Origin: Rhodospirillales bacterium | GTDB lineage: Bacteria > Pseudomonadota > Alphaproteobacteria > Acetobacterales > Acetobacteraceae | Reading direction: 5' to 3' | NCBI GenBank assembly: GCA_025352565.1 | Contig: JANXTF010000087.1 | Location: 1 to 64,000 of the forward strand | DNA length: 64,000 nucleotides | Shown: one piece after another, positions 45,940 to 53,643 of the stretch | How positions within the stretch are numbered: position 1 is the stretch's first letter | Layout: every line of letters begins with the position of its first letter | Notes under the pieces: model-generated | Told to the model about the DNA's origin: nothing | The model's input: only the letters and a program-made list of their open reading frames with translations | Databases searched by the model: none | Translations under genes and position numbers: made by a program

Positions 45940-46352
45940 TCGTCGCGGTGGACGCGCTCCATGCGCTCGTGCCGCTCCTGCGCCTCGATCGACATGGTGG
46001 CGATCGGGCGGGCTTCGAGACGGCGCAGGCCAATCGGCTCTCCGGTCTCGTCGCAGAAGCCGTAGCTGCCGTTCTCGACCCGTTGCAGCGCATGGTCGAT
46101 CTTGGAGATGAGTTTCCGCGCCCGGTCGCGGGTGCGGAGTTCCAGCGCCCGGTCGGTTTCGACGCTGGCGCGGTCGGTGATGTCGGCCTCGTGAATGCCG
46201 CCTTCGGAGAGGCTGGCCAGGGTGCCGTCCGCGTCGCGCAGCAGCTCGCTGCGCCAGCGGAACAGCTTCTGGCGGAAATATTCCTGCTGCACCGGGTTCA
46301 TGAATTCCTCGGTATCGGCTGGGCGATAATCGGGGGGCAGTGTGATCATCAT
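45936..46352 (-). CDS. dksA: DksA-type RNA polymerase-binding regulator
   Basis: A 138-residue transcription factor that binds the RNAP secondary channel with ppGpp. NPVQQEYFRQKLFRWRSELLRDADGTLASL and ADITDRASVETDRALELRTRDRARKLISKIDHALQRVENGSYGFCDETGEPIGLRRLEARPIATMSIEAQERHERMERVHRDD match the alphaproteobacterial DksA. Only one of the four zinc-finger Cys is kept (YGFCDETGEPIG), as in zinc-independent DksA relatives. In several alphaproteobacteria it lies near flgI and fliX. Confidence 0.92.
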   Translation of the reverse strand: MMITLPPDYRPADTEEFMNPVQQEYFRQKLFRWRSELLRDADGTLASLSEGGIHEADITDRASVETDRALELRTRDRARKLISKIDHALQRVENGSYGFCDETGEPIGLRRLEARPIATMSIEAQERHERMERVHRDD

Positions 46353-46476
46353 GGTCGCGATCCCGCTTAAAGTTCCCCCCGGGCGAAGGCTCCGGGCGCG
46401 TCACTTGGCGGGCTTATAGCCACGCCCGCGCGCCGCGCCAAGGGCAAGAAGCCCGTCGCATTTCCACGACTTGCCG

Positions 46477-46932
46477 CTAGCCGTCGTATCGGGCCAGTTC
46501 GATCCGGGCGCGCAACACCGCTGCCGCCACCACGTCCCGCAGCAGTGGATCGGCGGCGGGCGGCACGTTTTCCGCCAGTTCCGCCAGGCGCGCGAGGATC
46601 GCCCGGCCCCGGCCGCCGCGCAGCAACTCGCGCTGCAGCCTGGCCAGTTCGGTCACCACATCCCGCGCCCGGCTCCGCGCCGCGCGGTCGCGCTCATCGG
46701 CGCCGGCCGCCTCCTGCAAGCCCAGCAGCCATCCGGCGGCTACCGCGCCCGTCTCAGGCACGGCGCCCGTCTCATGCGCTGCGCCCGTCTCATGCGCTGC
46801 GCCCGTGGGCCCGCTGGCCAGACCGCCTTGAACCTGGAACCCGGACGATCGGGCACGTGGCCGCACGCTCCCGGTCAGGCCAATCCCGGTCAGGCCGGTC
46901 CCGTATGCCGCTCCCACTCCCGATACCACCAT
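46477..46932 (-). CDS. fliX: FliX-like flagellar assembly regulator
   Basis: A 151-residue protein. It starts MVVSGVGAAYGTG like FliX, has a Gly/Thr-rich variable middle, and ends in helices ELARLQRELLRGGRGRAILARLAELAENVPPAADPLLRDVVAAAVLRARIELARYDG, the FliX C-terminal pattern ending with RxRIELAR. In Caulobacter, FliX controls FlbD and couples class II assembly to sigma-54 genes, and it lies divergent from flgI, as here. An 18-bp repeat expands residues 45-65. Confidence 0.8.
   Translation of the reverse strand: MVVSGVGAAYGTGLTGIGLTGSVRPRARSSGFQVQGGLASGPTGAAHETGAAHETGAVPETGAVAAGWLLGLQEAAGADERDRAARSRARDVVTELARLQRELLRGGRGRAILARLAELAENVPPAADPLLRDVVAAAVLRARIELARYDG
46745..46807. repeat. 18-bp tandem repeat in fliX
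   Basis: Three full units (GCGCCCGTCTCATGCGCT, the first with a variant end) and a half unit. They encode TGAAHETGAAHETGAVPETGA in the variable middle of FliX. Two units are identical, which suggests recent expansion. Confidence 0.88.
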
Positions 46933-47037
46933 CGCCCCTCGCCTCCCCGCCTCTCGGGGCCCGGCAAAATCTGCCGACCAACCCGTTCATGCCGACTCGC
47001 GGCACCCGAAAAACCGGCGTCCCCGCCGCGCGGCCCG

Positions 47038-47053
47038 TGGCACGAAGCTTGCG
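47038..47053 (+). promoter_or_regulatory. Sigma-54 promoter of flgI
   Basis: TGGCACGAAGCTTGCG matches TGGCACG-N4-TTGC over all conserved positions with correct GG-N10-GC spacing. It lies 74 bases before the TTG start of flgI in the fliX-flgI divergent region. It is the best sigma-54 match in the window. Confidence 0.88.
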
Positions 47054-47126
47054 CCTGCCCCCTCGACCCACGCGGCATCCTGCGCCGCAAACATTGACGC
47101 CCTCCTACCGGGCACCGGAGTTTCCA

Positions 47127-48224
47127 TTGCGCGCTTTGCCGCTCGCCCTCTGCTTCGTCTTGCTGGCATTCGGCACCGCCATCGCCCAAATCCGCATCAA
47201 GGACATCGCCGATGTCGAGGGCATCAGGCGGAACCAGCTCGTCGGCTACGGCCTCGTGGTCGGCCTGAACGGCACCGGCGACCGGCTCGATTCGGCCGTG
47301 TTCACCCGTCAATCCCTGATCGGCATGCTGGAGCGGCTCGGCGTCAACACGCGCGACCAGGAGGCCAAGCTGCAGACCAAGAACGTCGCCGCCGTGATGG
47401 TGACGGCCGACCTGCCGGCCTTCGCGCGCACTGGAAGCCGGATCGACGTCGCGGTCTCGGCGCTGGGCGACAGCACCAATCTCACTGGCGGCATATTGCT
47501 CGTCACGCCGTTGCTCGGGGCGGATGGCGAGGTGTTCGCGGTGGCACAAGGTGCGGTCGCCACGGGCGCCATCGCGGCGCGGGGTGCGGCCGCATCGGTC
47601 ACGCGCGGAGTGCCCACCTCGGCCCGCATCTCCAACGGCGCCACCATCGAGCGCGAGCTCGGCTACCGGCTCGGCGCCAAGCCGGTGCTCCGTCTGGGTT
47701 TGCGCAACCCCGACCTCACCACCGCGCGGCGCATCGCAACCGTGGTGAACGCGGCGCTTGGCGGAACCCCCGCGCGCGCCACCGATCCGCGCACCGTGGT
47801 GCTCGACCTCACCGGGCGGGACGTCATCGAGTCGCTTGCAAAGCTCGAGGAGCTGCGCGTCGAGCCCGACAGCCCGGCAATCGTGGTGATCGACGAAGCC
47901 AGCGGCACCATCGTCATGGGCGACAATGTCCGCATCAGCACGGTCGCCATCGCGCAGGGCAACCTCACCATCCGCGTCACCGAGACGCCACAGGTAAGCC
48001 AGCCGGGGCCGCTGTCCGGCGGCACCACGGCGGTCGTGCCGCGCACCGGCATCCAGGTGGACGACAGCCGCGACAAACGCCTGGGCATCCTGCATTCCAG
48101 CGTCACGCTGCGCGACCTGGTCGGCAGCCTCAATGCACTCGGCATCGGCCCGCGCGACATGATTTCCATCCTGCAATCCATCAAGGCGGCCGGCGCCTTG
48201 CAGGCCGAGCTGGAGGTTCGCTGA
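47127..48224 (+). CDS. flgI: Flagellar P-ring protein FlgI
   Basis: A 365-residue periplasmic protein with a signal peptide (MRALPLALCFVLLAFGTAIAQ). RIKDIADVEGIRRNQLVGYGLVVGLNGTGD, NVAAVMVTADLPAFARTGSRIDVAVSALGDSTNLTGGILLVTPL, SLGDAKSL-like LYGDSTNL core and VVVIDEASGTIVMGDNVRISTVAIAQGNLTIRVTETPQVSQP are FlgI signatures. The start is TTG with GGAG six bases upstream. Other start choices upstream lie in low-complexity sequence. Its TGA overlaps the next start (TGATG). Confidence 0.94.
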   Translation: MRALPLALCFVLLAFGTAIAQIRIKDIADVEGIRRNQLVGYGLVVGLNGTGDRLDSAVFTRQSLIGMLERLGVNTRDQEAKLQTKNVAAVMVTADLPAFARTGSRIDVAVSALGDSTNLTGGILLVTPLLGADGEVFAVAQGAVATGAIAARGAAASVTRGVPTSARISNGATIERELGYRLGAKPVLRLGLRNPDLTTARRIATVVNAALGGTPARATDPRTVVLDLTGRDVIESLAKLEELRVEPDSPAIVVIDEASGTIVMGDNVRISTVAIAQGNLTIRVTETPQVSQPGPLSGGTTAVVPRTGIQVDDSRDKRLGILHSSVTLRDLVGSLNALGIGPRDMISILQSIKAAGALQAELEVR

Positions 48225-48523
48225 TGCCATCCATCATCCCCGCCGCAAATGGCGCACCGCCGGCCGATCCAACCGCCGCGAAGCTGTGGAAGGCGGCGCA
48301 GGATTTCGAGGCGATGGCGCTGAACCAGCTGTTGAGCCCGATGTTCGCCACCGTCGACAATGCGCATGGCGCGTTCGGCGGCGGCAATGGCGAGGAGACG
48401 TGGAAGCCGATGATGGTGCAGGAGATGGCCAGGAACATGGCCCGTCACGGCGGCATCGGCCTCGCGGTCCCCGTCTACAACCAGATGCTGCGCATGCAGG
48501 AAGCCGGACAGAAAACCCCATGA
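48224..48523 (+). CDS. FlgJ-type rod-binding protein (no muramidase domain)
   Basis: A 99-residue protein with the rod-binding domain only. KLWKAAQDFEAMALNQLLSPMF and GGNGEETWKPMMVQEMARNMARHGGIGLAVPVYNQMLRMQE match FlgJ residues 15-95. The peptidoglycan-hydrolase half of enteric FlgJ is absent, as in most alphaproteobacteria. It is tightly coupled to flgI upstream and a FlgN-like gene downstream. Confidence 0.88.
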   Translation: MPSIIPAANGAPPADPTAAKLWKAAQDFEAMALNQLLSPMFATVDNAHGAFGGGNGEETWKPMMVQEMARNMARHGGIGLAVPVYNQMLRMQEAGQKTP

Positions 48524-48888
48524 CCCATGCTCTCGCAGACGCCATGAAGCGGCTCGCCACCATCGTTCGAAGCGAGAACGCGGCGCTGGCGGCACTCGAC
48601 TTCACGGCAGCGTTTGCGCTGCTGAAGCCCAAGCAGGATGCGATTGGCGCGTTCGAGGCCGCGAGCAAAGGCGGTGCGCGGCCAGACGAGGCCGATCTGG
48701 CTCGCCTGCGCGACGCCGCCCTCGACAACACGACCCTGCTCGAACGCGCCATCAGGGTGCAACGAAGCGTGATCGAAACCGTCCTCGCTGCCGTGCCGCC
48801 GCAGGACGCGGCGCCCCGCTATTGCCCCAATGCCGCGATGGCGCGCGCGCGTCGCACGGCGCCGATGACGCTGCTCGCGCGTGCCTAG
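48520..48888 (+). CDS. FlgN-like flagellar chaperone
   Basis: A 122-residue helical protein. MKRLATIVRSENAALAALDFTAAFALLKPKQDAIGAFEAASK, LARLRDAALDNTTLLERAIRVQRSVIETVLAAV and the C-terminal YCPNAAMARARRTAPMTLLARA resemble the short FlgN/FlbE-type chaperones found next to flgJ in alphaproteobacteria. It overlaps the rod-binding gene as ATGA. A role in escorting hook-filament junction proteins is inferred. Confidence 0.7.
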   Translation: MTHALADAMKRLATIVRSENAALAALDFTAAFALLKPKQDAIGAFEAASKGGARPDEADLARLRDAALDNTTLLERAIRVQRSVIETVLAAVPPQDAAPRYCPNAAMARARRTAPMTLLARA

Positions 48889-48960
48889 GCGACCACCGCT
48901 CTGGACAGCGCGCGCCCACGCGCTCACCTTGGCGCGTGGTCAGGAAACCGACGATCCGCG

Positions 48961-49455
48961 ATGCCGCCGATGAGTGAACCCTGCGCGATCCTTGCGTTCG
49001 CCCGCTTCATGTCGCCGCCAGAACTGGATGCGTTGATCCAAGCGCTGGCGAAACTCGCCGACCTCGACTGGACACTGCGCGTCGTTGTCGCGCGCGGTTG
49101 GTCAGGCGCACCGCACCCGCCATGCGTCGCCGCACGCTTCGTCTTCACGACCGCGGCAGACTGGGACGCCGCGACAGACTGGGACGCCTCAACCAACTGG
49201 GACGCCGCCGACCTGTTCGCCTGCGCCGTCGAGCCGCCCGACCTCGATCGCGCCGCTGCCGATGCCTTCCGCCATGGCATTCCAGTGATCGCCTGCGCCG
49301 CGGCGCCCGGCACGCTCATCACGCCCGAAACCGGGCTCGTGTGTCCGCCCGGCGATGTGGAGCAACTTTCCAAGGCCATCCGCCGCCTGATCTTCGACAC
49401 CGGGCTCCGTCGCGACATGGCCGCGGCGGTGCGCGCCCGCGCGCGATCGTTCTAG
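48961..49455 (+). CDS. Truncated family 4-type glycosyltransferase
   Basis: A 164-residue product, about half of a glycosyltransferase. The C-terminal part HGIPVIACAAAPGTLITPETGLVCPPGDVEQLSKAIRRLIFDTGLRRDMAAAVRARARSF is the nucleotide-sugar end of GT4 enzymes. The N-terminal acceptor domain is missing, and the start region may be a short remnant. An 18-bp repeat encodes DWDAATDWDASTNWDAAD in the middle. It may be a degraded gene between the flagellar and OtnK genes. Confidence 0.55.
   Translation: MPPMSEPCAILAFARFMSPPELDALIQALAKLADLDWTLRVVVARGWSGAPHPPCVAARFVFTTAADWDAATDWDASTNWDAADLFACAVEPPDLDRAAADAFRHGIPVIACAAAPGTLITPETGLVCPPGDVEQLSKAIRRLIFDTGLRRDMAAAVRARARSF
49156..49209. repeat. 18-bp tandem repeat in the glycosyltransferase remnant
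   Basis: Three units (GCAGACTGGGACGCCGCG and two variants) encode ADWDAATDWDASTNWDAA. The unit keeps the frame. Confidence 0.85.
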
Positions 49456-49465
49456 GAGACCGAAG

Positions 49466-50734
49466 ATGTCCTCGCCCCTGCTGGGCTGCATCGCCGATGA
49501 TTTCACCGGCGCCACCGATCTCGCCTCCATGCTGGTCCGCAGCGGCATGCGCACCGTTCAACTCATCGGCGTGCCGGCCGAGGACGACAGCGTGCCCGAC
49601 GCGGACGCGATCGTGGTGGCTCTGAAGTCCCGCACGTCGCCGGCGGGCGAGGCCGTGGCGGAGAGTCTTGCGGCGCTTGCCTGGCTGCGCCGCGCTGGCT
49701 GCCGGCAGTTCTTCCAAAAATACTGCTCCACCTTCGACAGCACCGAGCACGGCAATATCGGCCCCGTCGCCGACGCGCTGGTCGCGGCGCTCGATTGCGG
49801 TTTCGCGCTTGCCTGCCCGGCATTCCCGGCCAATGGCCGCAGCGTGTATCAAGGCCATTTGTTCGTCGGCGCCACGCTGCTGAACCAGAGCGGCATGGAG
49901 CTCCATCCGCTCACGCCGATGACCGACGCGAATCTGGTGCGCGTGCTGGGCCGCCAGACCGAGGGCAATGTCGGCCTCGTGCCCTTCGCCACCGTCGATC
50001 GCGGCCCCGGTGCCACACGCGACGCGATGACCGCGCTGAAGGAGCGTGGCCACCGCTACGCCATCGTCGATGCCATCACCGACGCGCATCTCGCCACCAT
50101 CGGCGAGGCCGCTTCGGCCCATGCGCTGTTGACCGGCGGCTCCGGCGTCGCACTCGGCCTGCCGGAGAATTTCCGCCGCGTGGGTCTGCTCCCGGTGCGC
50201 GAGGCGGCGGGCGCGCTGCCCGAGGTCACCGGCGCTGCCGCCGTCATCGCCGGCTCCTGTTCGCGGGCCACGCTGTTCCAGATCGGCACCGCGCGCGAGC
50301 ATCTGCCCACGCTGGAACTCGACGCGCTCGCCACGCCCGATGCGCCAGCGCTGGTGCGCCAGGCACTCGACTGGGCGAATGGCAAGCTTGGCGCCGCGCC
50401 GGTGGTGATCGCCGGGTCGGCCAATCCGGAGCGCGTCGCGGCATTGCAGCAGAAAATCGGGCGCGCGGCCGCGGGTGAACTGATCGAGACGGCGCTTGCC
50501 GACATCGCCGCCGGACTGGTGGCGCGCGGCGTGCGCCGCATGGTGGTGGCGGGCGGCGAAACCTCGGGCGCCGTCGTGACCCGCCTCGGCGTGAAACGCC
50601 TGCGGATCGGCGCCGAGATCGACCCCGGCGTGCCCTGGACCTACGCCGAAGGCGGCGCGGCACCTTTGCTGATGGCGCTCAAGTCGGGCAATTTCGGCGC
50701 ACGGGATTTCTTCCTGAAAGCCTTCGCCGTTTAG
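49466..50734 (+). CDS. otnK: Four-carbon acid sugar kinase (3-oxo-tetronate kinase type)
   Basis: A 422-residue two-domain kinase (DUF1537 family). LGCIADDFTGATDLASMLVRSGMRTVQLIG opens the N-terminal domain, with RQFFQKYCSTFDSTEHGNIGPVADAL; the C-terminal nucleotide domain has VVAGGETSGAVVTRLGVKRLRIGAEIDPGVPWT. OtnK phosphorylates 3-oxo-tetronates in catabolism. AGGAGA precedes the ATG. Neither otnC nor otnI neighbours are present. A terminator-like hairpin follows. Confidence 0.88.
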   Translation: MSSPLLGCIADDFTGATDLASMLVRSGMRTVQLIGVPAEDDSVPDADAIVVALKSRTSPAGEAVAESLAALAWLRRAGCRQFFQKYCSTFDSTEHGNIGPVADALVAALDCGFALACPAFPANGRSVYQGHLFVGATLLNQSGMELHPLTPMTDANLVRVLGRQTEGNVGLVPFATVDRGPGATRDAMTALKERGHRYAIVDAITDAHLATIGEAASAHALLTGGSGVALGLPENFRRVGLLPVREAAGALPEVTGAAAVIAGSCSRATLFQIGTAREHLPTLELDALATPDAPALVRQALDWANGKLGAAPVVIAGSANPERVAALQQKIGRAAAGELIETALADIAAGLVARGVRRMVVAGGETSGAVVTRLGVKRLRIGAEIDPGVPWTYAEGGAAPLLMALKSGNFGARDFFLKAFAV

Positions 50735-50744
50735 AGCGCAAACA

Positions 50745-50775
50745 GAAAGGGCGCCCCTCGCGGGACGCCCCTTTC
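50745..50775. terminator. Hairpin between convergent otnK and histone-like gene
   Basis: GAAAGGG pairs with CCCTTTC outside and CG/CCC with GGG/CG inside, with two bulges, making a stem at the convergent boundary. T-rich on neither side, so it is a moderate bidirectional terminator candidate. Confidence 0.5.
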
Positions 50776-50793
50776 GTGCGTGTTGAAGCGAGC

Positions 50794-51651
50794 CTAGTCC
50801 TGCGTGTCGTGATGCTCTGTCGCGGCATCATCCACTTCGTGCATGACGGCCGTCTCGGGCGCGGGAATGCTCGCCACAGCGATCTTGCGCGGACGGCGCG
50901 TGACCTTCACTGCCGCAGGCGCCTTCTCGCTTTTGGCGACCCGCCGCTTCGGCGCGACAGGCTTCACGGCGCGCACGGCCTTGGCGGCGCCGCGCGTGGC
51001 GGCGGCACGCGCGGGCGTACGCGTCGCCTTCGGCGCGGTCCGCGTCACAGTCGCGGTTTTACGGGTCGCGATCTTGCGCATGGCGTTGGGAGCCGCCTTC
51101 GGCGCCGCGCGCTTGGTCGCCACGGGCTTGCGGCCCACGGCCTTGGCGGCTGTCTTGCGGGCGGGTGTGCGCGCGACGGACGACGCCGATTTACGCGCTG
51201 TGGTCGCCTTGCCGCGCGCCGTGGTGGCGCGGGTCGAGGTCTTGCGGGCCGGCGCCTTGGTCGCGGCAGCGGCGCGCTTTGGGGCGAGGGCCTTGCGCGC
51301 GGTCTTGGCGGCGGTCGCACGCACCGGCTTCCTTGCGGTCGCCTTGGCGGTGCGCGTGGTCGCCTTGGCACGCGTGGTCTTGGCCGGCGCCTTCGCGCGG
51401 GTCGCGGCCTTCGCGGTCGCGCGCACCGGCTTCTTGGCGACGGCTTTCCGTGCAACGGCCTTCTTCGCCGCCGCCTTCTTTACCGGCGCCTTCTTCACCG
51501 ACGCTTTCTTCACCGGCGCCTGCTTCACCGGCGCCTTCACGGCCTTGGCCGGCCCGCGCGTGGCGCGGGCGGCTGGCTTGGCGGTCTTTCGCGCATTCGC
51601 GCGCATCGCCATCGGCTGTGCGCGTTCGGTTTCGATGGTATCCTGGCTCAC
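50794..51651 (-). CDS. Histone H1-like Lys/Ala/Pro-rich DNA-binding protein
   Basis: A 285-residue, very basic protein made of AKKA/APVKK/RKTA/TRKTA repeats with an acidic end (EVDDAATEHHDTQD). It is similar in composition to histone H1-like nucleoid proteins of bacteria (for example BpH1/HctB-type). A GTG start is chosen because AAGGAG is nine bases upstream; an ATG 19 residues in is an alternative. Part of the body is a 15-bp repeat (APVKKA units). It probably coats DNA and may act in nucleoid compaction. Confidence 0.75.
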   Translation of the reverse strand: MSQDTIETERAQPMAMRANARKTAKPAARATRGPAKAVKAPVKQAPVKKASVKKAPVKKAAAKKAVARKAVAKKPVRATAKAATRAKAPAKTTRAKATTRTAKATARKPVRATAAKTARKALAPKRAAAATKAPARKTSTRATTARGKATTARKSASSVARTPARKTAAKAVGRKPVATKRAAPKAAPNAMRKIATRKTATVTRTAPKATRTPARAAATRGAAKAVRAVKPVAPKRRVAKSEKAPAAVKVTRRPRKIAVASIPAPETAVMHEVDDAATEHHDTQD

Positions 51652-51673
51652 GTCGAAAAACTCCTTGTCTGCC

Positions 51674-51709
51674 GTGTTTGGGGGCGTGTTTGGGGGCGTG
51701 TTTGTGGGC
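51674..51709. repeat. 12-bp tandem repeat in the leader of the histone-like gene
   Basis: Three units of GTGTTTGGGGGC, the third with one change, 23-58 bases before the GTG start. Read on the coding strand they are ACACGCCCCCAA-type units in the untranslated leader. A length change could alter expression. Confidence 0.75.
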
Positions 51710-51973
51710 GTGTCGTTTGGTTGGCGATACACGGAACGGTCACCAATGCGGCCGGTTCCGCAACACAAGCGCGGCACGCTCGAAGCAATCCGGTGACTAG
51801 CTTTGCGCTCATCGCGCGTGCCTTCCCTGTCGCACGCATCATTTTCGACCGCATATCCGCAAGCTATCGCTTGACGGGCCGCGAATCGCACGCACGCGTG
51901 CTGAATCCGCTATCCGCCGTCACCCGCGTGCATGTCAACAAAAAGCAATGGAGTTTCGCGACGATCGCACAAA

Positions 51974-52006
51974 AAAACGCCGCGACGTCGTCCGTCGCGG
52001 CGTTTT
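51974..52006. terminator. Strong bidirectional terminator
   Basis: A perfect 14-bp stem, AAAACGCCGCGACG with CGTCGCGGCGTTTT, around a five-base loop TCGTC. A run of seven A on the left and TTTT on the right give intrinsic terminators in both directions. It lies just after the prpD-like stop (minus strand); on the other side lies the histone-like leader region. Confidence 0.9.
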
Positions 52007-52025
52007 GGCACAGCGTGTTCGTGGA

Positions 52026-53525
52026 TCAGAAGATGCCGGTCTTGCCGACAACGAGTCGTCCGGCGGGCAGCGCCACGTTCAACAACGACAATTCGCCCGC
52101 CGCGAGTTTCGGCAATTCCTGCACCGTGTCGAGGAAACGCTCCGTCTCGCGGGCGGAAATCACGCCATCGGTCAGCGTGCGGAACTTGCCGATATAGTCT
52201 CCGCGTCCGAACGGACGGGCGCCATGCGGATGCGCGTTGGCCAGCGCCAACTCGTCCACCAGCGTCGATCCGTCCTTCATGAACACCTCGAGCCGGCCGC
52301 CGAACGCAAGCTCGTTCGGATCGCGCGCGTGGTAGCGGCGGGTCCACTCGGGATCCTCGCGCGTCTCAATCTTGTGCCACAGCTCGACCGTGTCGGCCCG
52401 CGCCGCGCGCTTCGGCGCATAGCTGTCCACGTGATGCCAGACGCCATCCTGCAGCGCCACGGCCAGGATATACATGATCGAGTGGTCGAGCGTCTCGCGG
52501 CTGGATTTCGGGTCCATCTTCTGCGGATCGTTGGCCCCGGTGCCGATCACGTAATGCGTGTGGTGGCTGGTGTACAGAACGATGCGCTTGATGGCCTTGA
52601 GGTCCGTGATGCGCTCGCGCATGCGGAACGCGAGGTCGATCAGCGCCTGGCTCTGGTATTCCGCGCTGTGCTCCTTGGTGTAGCTGTCCATGATCGCGCG
52701 CTTGGCCTCGCCCGGCTCGGGCAGCCAAACCTGGTAATTCGCGTCCGGCCCGTCGAGCAGCCACGCGATCACGCTGTCCTCGCCCTCGTAGATCGGGCTC
52801 GGCGCGCCCTCGCCGCGCATCACGCGGTCCACCGCCTCGACCGCGAGCTTGCCGGCATGCGCCGGCGCATACGCCTTCCAGCTGCTGATCTCGCCCTTGC
52901 GGCTCTGGCGCGTGGTGAAGCTCACATGCACCGCCTGCTGCACCGCCTGATAGATCGTCTCGGTCGGCAGCCGCAGCAACGTGCCGATGCCGGCGGCCTG
53001 GGCGGGGCAGAGATGGGCGATGTGGTCGATCTTGTGTTCGTGCAGGCAGATGCCGCGCACGAGGTCGATATGGATCTCGTAGCCGGTCGCAATCCCGCGG
53101 ATCAGATCCTTGCCGGATTTCTCCATGGTCTGCGCCACCGCCAGGATCGGCGGGATATTGTCGCCGGGGTGGGAGTAGTCGGCGGCGAGGAACGTATCGT
53201 GCATGTCCAGCTCGCGCACCGCCGTGCCGTTGGCCCATGCCGCCCATTCCGGGCTCGCGCGGCGGTTAGAGGCCGCGCCGATGATCGTGGCGCCGCCGCG
53301 GCGGATGTGGCCCAGCGCCATGTCGCGGGCGGACACCACCGGGCGGCGGTTGATGGCCGCGATCGCCACGGCCGCGTTGTCGATGATGCGATTGACGATC
53401 ATGTCGGTGACATCGCGTGGCACCGCCACGCGGTCGGCGGCGACCGCCGCGATCTTCCAGGCCAGCTGGTCTTCACGGGCGAGTTTCGTCTTGGACGGAT
53501 AGACCTTTACATCGTGCCGCTTCAT
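52026..53525 (-). CDS. MmgE/PrpD family dehydratase-like protein
   Basis: A 499-residue protein. [72 protein letters not shown] and the C-terminal HHVDSYAP...[47 protein letters not shown] match PrpD/MmgE. PrpD is 2-methylcitrate dehydratase, but no prpB or prpC is adjacent and MmgE-family proteins have varied roles. AGGAGG lies six bases before the ATG. It is divergent from the amidohydrolase gene. Confidence 0.85.
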   Translation of the reverse strand: MKRHDVKVYPSKTKLAREDQLAWKIAAVAADRVAVPRDVTDMIVNRIIDNAAVAIAAINRRPVVSARDMALGHIRRGGATIIGAASNRRASPEWAAWANGTAVRELDMHDTFLAADYSHPGDNIPPILAVAQTMEKSGKDLIRGIATGYEIHIDLVRGICLHEHKIDHIAHLCPAQAAGIGTLLRLPTETIYQAVQQAVHVSFTTRQSRKGEISSWKAYAPAHAGKLAVEAVDRVMRGEGAPSPIYEGEDSVIAWLLDGPDANYQVWLPEPGEAKRAIMDSYTKEHSAEYQSQALIDLAFRMRERITDLKAIKRIVLYTSHHTHYVIGTGANDPQKMDPKSSRETLDHSIMYILAVALQDGVWHHVDSYAPKRAARADTVELWHKIETREDPEWTRRYHARDPNELAFGGRLEVFMKDGSTLVDELALANAHPHGARPFGRGDYIGKFRTLTDGVISARETERFLDTVQELPKLAAGELSLLNVALPAGRLVVGKTGIF

Positions 53526-53643
53526 GGCTTCACCTCCTGGAAAACGCGGTTTAGCGTGGCCTTACGCCGGCCGCTGATCGCTTCGTAGTGTCGCGCAACC
53601 ATCGCCGCAAGCCATCACGGCCAGGCAACAGAGGTCTTATATA

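Noticed and set aside
48924-49418. Minus-strand frame opposite the glycosyltransferase remnant
   Set aside because: The plus-strand product shows the GT4 C-terminal pattern; this frame is Ser/Arg-rich without motifs.
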